Shown here piece by piece: positions 60,716-64,000 of a stretch of 64,000 bases of DNA; within the stretch, counting starts at the first letter, position 1, and each line of letters begins with the position of its first letter. The stretch is from Chitinophagaceae bacterium (GTDB lineage: Bacteria > Bacteroidota > Bacteroidia > Chitinophagales > Chitinophagaceae), in assembly GCA_020403425.1 (NCBI GenBank), contig JADBXR010000018.1:62001-126000 (forward strand), given 5' to 3'. Under the pieces are notes generated by a model. That model was not told the DNA's origin, searched no databases, and saw only the letters and a program-made list of their open reading frames with translations. The position numbers and the translations under genes are program-made.

Positions 60716-62821
60716 ATGTATAACAAAGAACAGATACAGCTACTACAGAAACGATCATTGGATTTCCTGTCGCAAACGGCAGAGACCGTTCCATTGGCAG
60801 CGATCCCCGATTTAAGGGATGTGTTGCGCTTTCATGAATATCGTTACTATGTATTGAACGAGCCGCTGTTATCTGATTACGAATATGATCGCCTGTACCA
60901 GTTACTGCAAAGAACAGAGCAAGCGAATCCCGGATCCGTTACCTCCGACTCTCCCACCCAGCGCGTGGGCAGCAGCCTGAACCAGAATTTTGTTACCGTA
61001 CAGCACCTAGTTCCCATGCTAAGTCTTGATAACAGTTACAATGCGGAGGACCTGACTGATTTTGATCGCAAAGCCCGCGAGCTAAGTGGACTGGACAGTA
61101 TCGAATATTGCATCGAACCCAAGTTCGACGGGGCCAGCATATCACTGATCTATGAGAACGACCAACTGGTACGTGCCGCTACCCGGGGCGATGGTGTGGA
61201 GGGTGAAGACATCACCACCAACATCAAACAGATCCGCTCCATCCCCTTGTCGGCCGCTTTTTCAAAATATGGCATCCGTCAGGTAGAGATCCGCGGCGAG
61301 ATCATCATGAGCAAACAGTCATTTGCCAAATACAACGAACTACTCGCCTCACAGAACCTGCCCCCGCTGGCCAATCCGCGGAATGCGGCGTCTGGAAGCC
61401 TGCGTATGAAAGACCCCAGAGAAGTGGCTGAGCGCAACCTGGATGCTTTCCTGTACCATATCAGCTATTTTGTAAGGGATACCAACTGGCACAATGCCGA
61501 CAGCCACGACCCGCTGGCAAGCCATTCGGGTTCCCTCAAATTATTATGGGACCTTGGATTCCGATCCCCCGAAAAAGAGAAACGTGTTGTAAAAGGCATC
61601 CAGCCTGTGATCGATTATTGCCTGGATTTTGAAGCCGGGCGAGACAACCTGCCCTATGAAATAGATGGCATGGTGGTAAAAGCGGATGATACCGTAGTGC
61701 AGGAAAAACTGGGTATGACGTCTCACCATCCACGTTGGGCCATTGCCTTCAAGTTCAAAGCCCGGCAGGCCACTACCCGGCTGAGGGCCATAGAATTCCA
61801 GGTGGGAAGGACCGGCGCCGTTACACCGGTTGCCAAGCTAGACCCTGTGTATCTTGGCGGGGTAACTGTTTCAAGTATTTCAGTACACAACGAAGAATAC
61901 ATCAGGGAAAAGGACCTTAAGATCGGTGATGCCGTTCTGATAGAACGCGCAGGCGATGTGATACCGCAGATCGTAAAATCCTTACCAGAATTGAGGGATG
62001 GCAGCGAGGAGATCATCCTCTTTCCCAAAAACTGCCCGGTTTGCAAAAGCGAACTCTATAAAGAAGAGACCGAAGCCGTATGGCGTTGTATCAATATTGA
62101 ATGCGAGGCCCAGGTAGTGGAGAAGATGATCCATTTTGTAAGTAAAGATGCCATGGATATCAAAAGTTTTGGCGAAGCCAATGTGCGTAAGTTCTATGAG
62201 CTGGGCCTGCTACAAGACATTCCGGGTATCTATCAACTGGATTATGAGCAGATCGGCAAGCTGGAAGGTTTCGGCAAAAAAAGTCTCGACAATCTGAAAA
62301 CCGCTATCGAAGCATCCAAAAAACAACCACTGCACCGACTGATCTATGCATTGGGTATCCGATTTGTGGGTGAGACCACAGCCAAAACGCTGGCCAACTC
62401 CGTAGAGAACCTGTTTGATTTTACAGGTAAGACAGAAGAGGACCTGCTGCAACTCGAAGATGTAGGTGTAAAAGTGGCCAGAAGCATTTTTCAGTTCTTT
62501 CAGAACGAACAGAATATTGATATGCTGCACCAGTTGGAGGAACTGGGCCTGCAGATGAACAACGAGAAAAAAGCGGCTGTGGTTGCAGGTGCACTGACCG
62601 GCCAGACCTTCCTGTTCACCGGAACCCTGTCCAAACTGAAACGCAGCGAAGCAGAAGCACTGGCCGAAGCACAAGGGGGTGTGATAGTCAGTGGCGTAAG
62701 TGCCAAACTCAATTACCTGGTAGTGGGTGAAGACGCCGGCAGCAAACTGGAGAAAGCCAAAAAGATCCATACCGTCAAGATCCTGACGGAAGACGAATTC
62801 TTACAATTGATAGCCAACTAA
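60716..62821 (+). CDS. ligA: NAD-dependent DNA ligase
   Basis: This 701-residue ligase has an N-terminal Ia domain that binds NAD (FHEYRYYVLNEPLLSDYEYD), the adenylated lysine K136 in EPKFDGAS, an OB fold (VGRTGAVTPVAKLDPVYLGG), the zinc finger CPVCK...CINIEC, helix-hairpin-helix repeats and a C-terminal BRCT domain (GQTFLFTGTLSKLKRSEAE). It starts about 20 residues before the E. coli enzyme's start. It seals nicks in replication and repair. Confidence 0.96.
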   Translation: MYNKEQIQLLQKRSLDFLSQTAETVPLAAIPDLRDVLRFHEYRYYVLNEPLLSDYEYDRLYQLLQRTEQANPGSVTSDSPTQRVGSSLNQNFVTVQHLVPMLSLDNSYNAEDLTDFDRKARELSGLDSIEYCIEPKFDGASISLIYENDQLVRAATRGDGVEGEDITTNIKQIRSIPLSAAFSKYGIRQVEIRGEIIMSKQSFAKYNELLASQNLPPLANPRNAASGSLRMKDPREVAERNLDAFLYHISYFVRDTNWHNADSHDPLASHSGSLKLLWDLGFRSPEKEKRVVKGIQPVIDYCLDFEAGRDNLPYEIDGMVVKADDTVVQEKLGMTSHHPRWAIAFKFKARQATTRLRAIEFQVGRTGAVTPVAKLDPVYLGGVTVSSISVHNEEYIREKDLKIGDAVLIERAGDVIPQIVKSLPELRDGSEEIILFPKNCPVCKSELYKEETEAVWRCINIECEAQVVEKMIHFVSKDAMDIKSFGEANVRKFYELGLLQDIPGIYQLDYEQIGKLEGFGKKSLDNLKTAIEASKKQPLHRLIYALGIRFVGETTAKTLANSVENLFDFTGKTEEDLLQLEDVGVKVARSIFQFFQNEQNIDMLHQLEELGLQMNNEKKAAVVAGALTGQTFLFTGTLSKLKRSEAEALAEAQGGVIVSGVSAKLNYLVVGEDAGSKLEKAKKIHTVKILTEDEFLQLIAN

Positions 62822-62881
62822 ACCGTGCTTTTGTGTAAGACATCAGTTACACGAATCCGCGATTCAAATACATGAACCGTT

Positions 62882-63550
62882 ATGTTACAAGCGTCCACCA
62901 TCAAGTTCCTGAAAGACCTGAAAAAGAACAATAACCGAGAATGGTTCGAGAAGAACCGGAAAGTATATGAAGCCGCCAAGGCTGATATGGCCGCACTGGT
63001 GAATGCAGTGATCGCCGAATTCGCCAAAAAAGACAAGACGATCGCGCACCTCACAGCGAAGGACTGCACTTTCCGCATTAACCGCGACGTGCGTTTCAGT
63101 AAGAACAAAGCCCCCTACAAGAGCAATATGGGCGCCTATATCGTTGCGGGTGGCAAGAAGTCATCCCTGGCGGGGTATTATTTCCATATTGAGCCCGGCG
63201 CCTGTTTCATGGGTGGGGGTTGTTATATGCCGGAGCCGGATCAGATAAAAAAGATCCGGCAGGAGATCGATTATAACTGGGATACATTCAAAGCCATCAT
63301 ACAGCATAAAAAATTCAGGTCCTGTTACGGGGATCTCGACAAAAGTGAAGGCATGAGCCTGGTACGTGAACCGAAAGGTTACGAGAAAGATAATCCCGCT
63401 ATCGATTACATCAAACTGAAAAGCTGGGTGGCCACCACACCGCTTGCTGACAGCGATCTCACAGAAAAGGGCCTGGTCAAAAAGATCACCAACGCATTCG
63501 AGGCCTTACAACCTATGATCATTTTCCTGAACGAGGCGTTGTATGAGTGA
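62882..63550 (+). CDS. DUF2461-family protein
   Basis: This 222-residue protein has the DUF2461 pattern (STIKFLKDLKKNNNREWFEK, FRINRDVRFSKNKAPYKSNM, GYYFHIEPGACFMGGGCYMP). Function is unknown; the family is widespread. It lies 60 bases after ligA, plausibly co-transcribed. Confidence 0.88.
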   Translation: MLQASTIKFLKDLKKNNNREWFEKNRKVYEAAKADMAALVNAVIAEFAKKDKTIAHLTAKDCTFRINRDVRFSKNKAPYKSNMGAYIVAGGKKSSLAGYYFHIEPGACFMGGGCYMPEPDQIKKIRQEIDYNWDTFKAIIQHKKFRSCYGDLDKSEGMSLVREPKGYEKDNPAIDYIKLKSWVATTPLADSDLTEKGLVKKITNAFEALQPMIIFLNEALYE

Positions 63551-63684
63551 GTGGTGAGTAGGTAGTAGGGAGTACGGCAGAATTGTGAATGGTGAATGGT
63601 CAATGGGCAATAGGCAATGAGGTTATACAACTCACCACTACCTATTGCCCACTCACGACTGACGACTCACCACTCACCACTGAC
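63545..63684. repeat. Intergenic word-repeat hairpin between DUF2461 gene and asd
   Basis: A purine-rich arm (words GTGAGTAG, GTGAATGG, CAATGGG) starts at the DUF2461 stop. A pyrimidine-rich arm (CACCACTCAC, ACGACTGACG) runs to 63684. The core is a perfect 10-base stem, GGGCAATAGG (63605-63614) with CCTATTGCCC (63641-63650). Confidence 0.75.
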
Positions 63685-63715
63685 AAAAAGTGCCAACGTT
63701 TTACAACGCCGGCAC
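63685..63715 (-). terminator. Terminator after asd (minus strand)
   Basis: Read on the minus strand, GTGCC-GG-CGTT-GTAA-AACG-TT-GGCAC is followed by TTTTT. It separates asd from the word-repeat element. Confidence 0.75.
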
Positions 63716-63740
63716 CTGGTACTACTCACTCACAAAATAT

Positions 63741-64000
63741 TTACAGCAATCCTTTACCCATCAGGTATTCAGCGATCTGGACTGCGTTGGTGGCGGCGCC
63801 TTTGCGCAGGTTATCGCTGACGATCCACATATTCAGGGTATTGGCCTGTGTTTCATCACGGCGTAAACGGCCAACAAAAACCTCATCTTTTTCGTGTGCC
63901 CACAATGGCATGGGATACAATGCCTGCGCAGGGTCGTCCTGAACGATCACTCCGGGCGCTTTGCTCAGCAGGTCTTTTACTTCGGCCAGGTCAAAATCAT
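63741..64000 (-). CDS. asd: Aspartate-semialdehyde dehydrogenase (C-terminal part)
   Basis: Only the last 86 codons are in the window. They read DDPAQALYPMPLWAHEKDEV, VFVGRLRRDET and NMWIVSDNLRKGAATNAVQI, which is the conserved C-terminus of Asd with the R-x-x-x substrate-binding and dimer segments. Asd makes aspartate semialdehyde for lysine, threonine, methionine and diaminopimelate. The N-terminus lies to the right of the window. Confidence 0.92.
   Translation of the reverse strand, partial: DFDLAEVKDLLSKAPGVIVQDDPAQALYPMPLWAHEKDEVFVGRLRRDETQANTLNMWIVSDNLRKGAATNAVQIAEYLMGKGLL

Overview
The window comes from a Bacteroidota chromosome, most likely a member of the Chitinophagaceae. The evidence is the gliding/type IX genes gldD, gldE and gldH, a SusC/SusD pair, the gene order gldD-gldE-ssb-mutY | HU-TPR-rng, a DUF3109 protein, an AmgK-RapZ-C fusion, and start codons that mostly lack a clear Shine-Dalgarno sequence. 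No rRNA, tRNA, CRISPR array, insertion sequence or prophage was seen. Gene content is mostly chromosomal housekeeping with several accessory blocks.

Layout. 1-3.6 kb (-): a sugar-nucleotide operon with an aminosugar kinase fused to a RapZ C-terminal domain, a MurU-like nucleotidyltransferase, a WlbA-like dehydrogenase and a WlbB-like acetyltransferase cut by the window edge. 3.8-5.4 kb: a TonB-C/MORN-like exported protein and a racemase-family protein. 5.5-11.2 kb: a repair-flavoured block (radical SAM protein, two LigT-like proteins, a UmuD-like protein with both catalytic residues replaced, a UmuC polymerase, a DUF4136 lipoprotein, a DUF72 protein). 11.5-13 kb: a type I sulfatase. 13.2-20.7 kb: an ECF sigma factor, then a TolC/HlyD/RND efflux operon with small accessory proteins. 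20.9-26.8 kb: a stand-alone C-terminal half of CarB, ComEC, PurH and a DMT permease. 26.8-32.9 kb (-): a deacetylase-like protein, LutB, DUF3109, GldD, GldE, SSB. 33-37.3 kb: MutY, HU, a TPR protein, a 31-residue COX24-like protein missed by ordinary ORF length cutoffs, and RNase G. 37.4-43 kb (-): a secreted protein and a SusD/SusC pair whose SusC is cut by one in-frame TAA. 43.9-50 kb: RadA, ComF, glutathione peroxidase, HolB and a RicT/PSP1 protein with a long disordered tail. 50.2-64 kb: M3 peptidase, MutL, PBP4, a ureohydrolase-like protein without its metal ligands, a GldH-histidine kinase-response regulator operon, YicC, an NrtR-type Nudix regulator, LigA, DUF2461 and the C-terminus of Asd.

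Two themes cut across the window. First, several proteins keep a family fold but have lost family-defining catalytic residues (UmuD, one LigT, the racemase, the ureohydrolase, the MutL endonuclease site, the Nudix box). Second, at least six intergenic spaces hold hairpin elements built from short repeated words, each with its own vocabulary, whose complementary arms use reverse-complement words. These are not explained by ordinary terminators.
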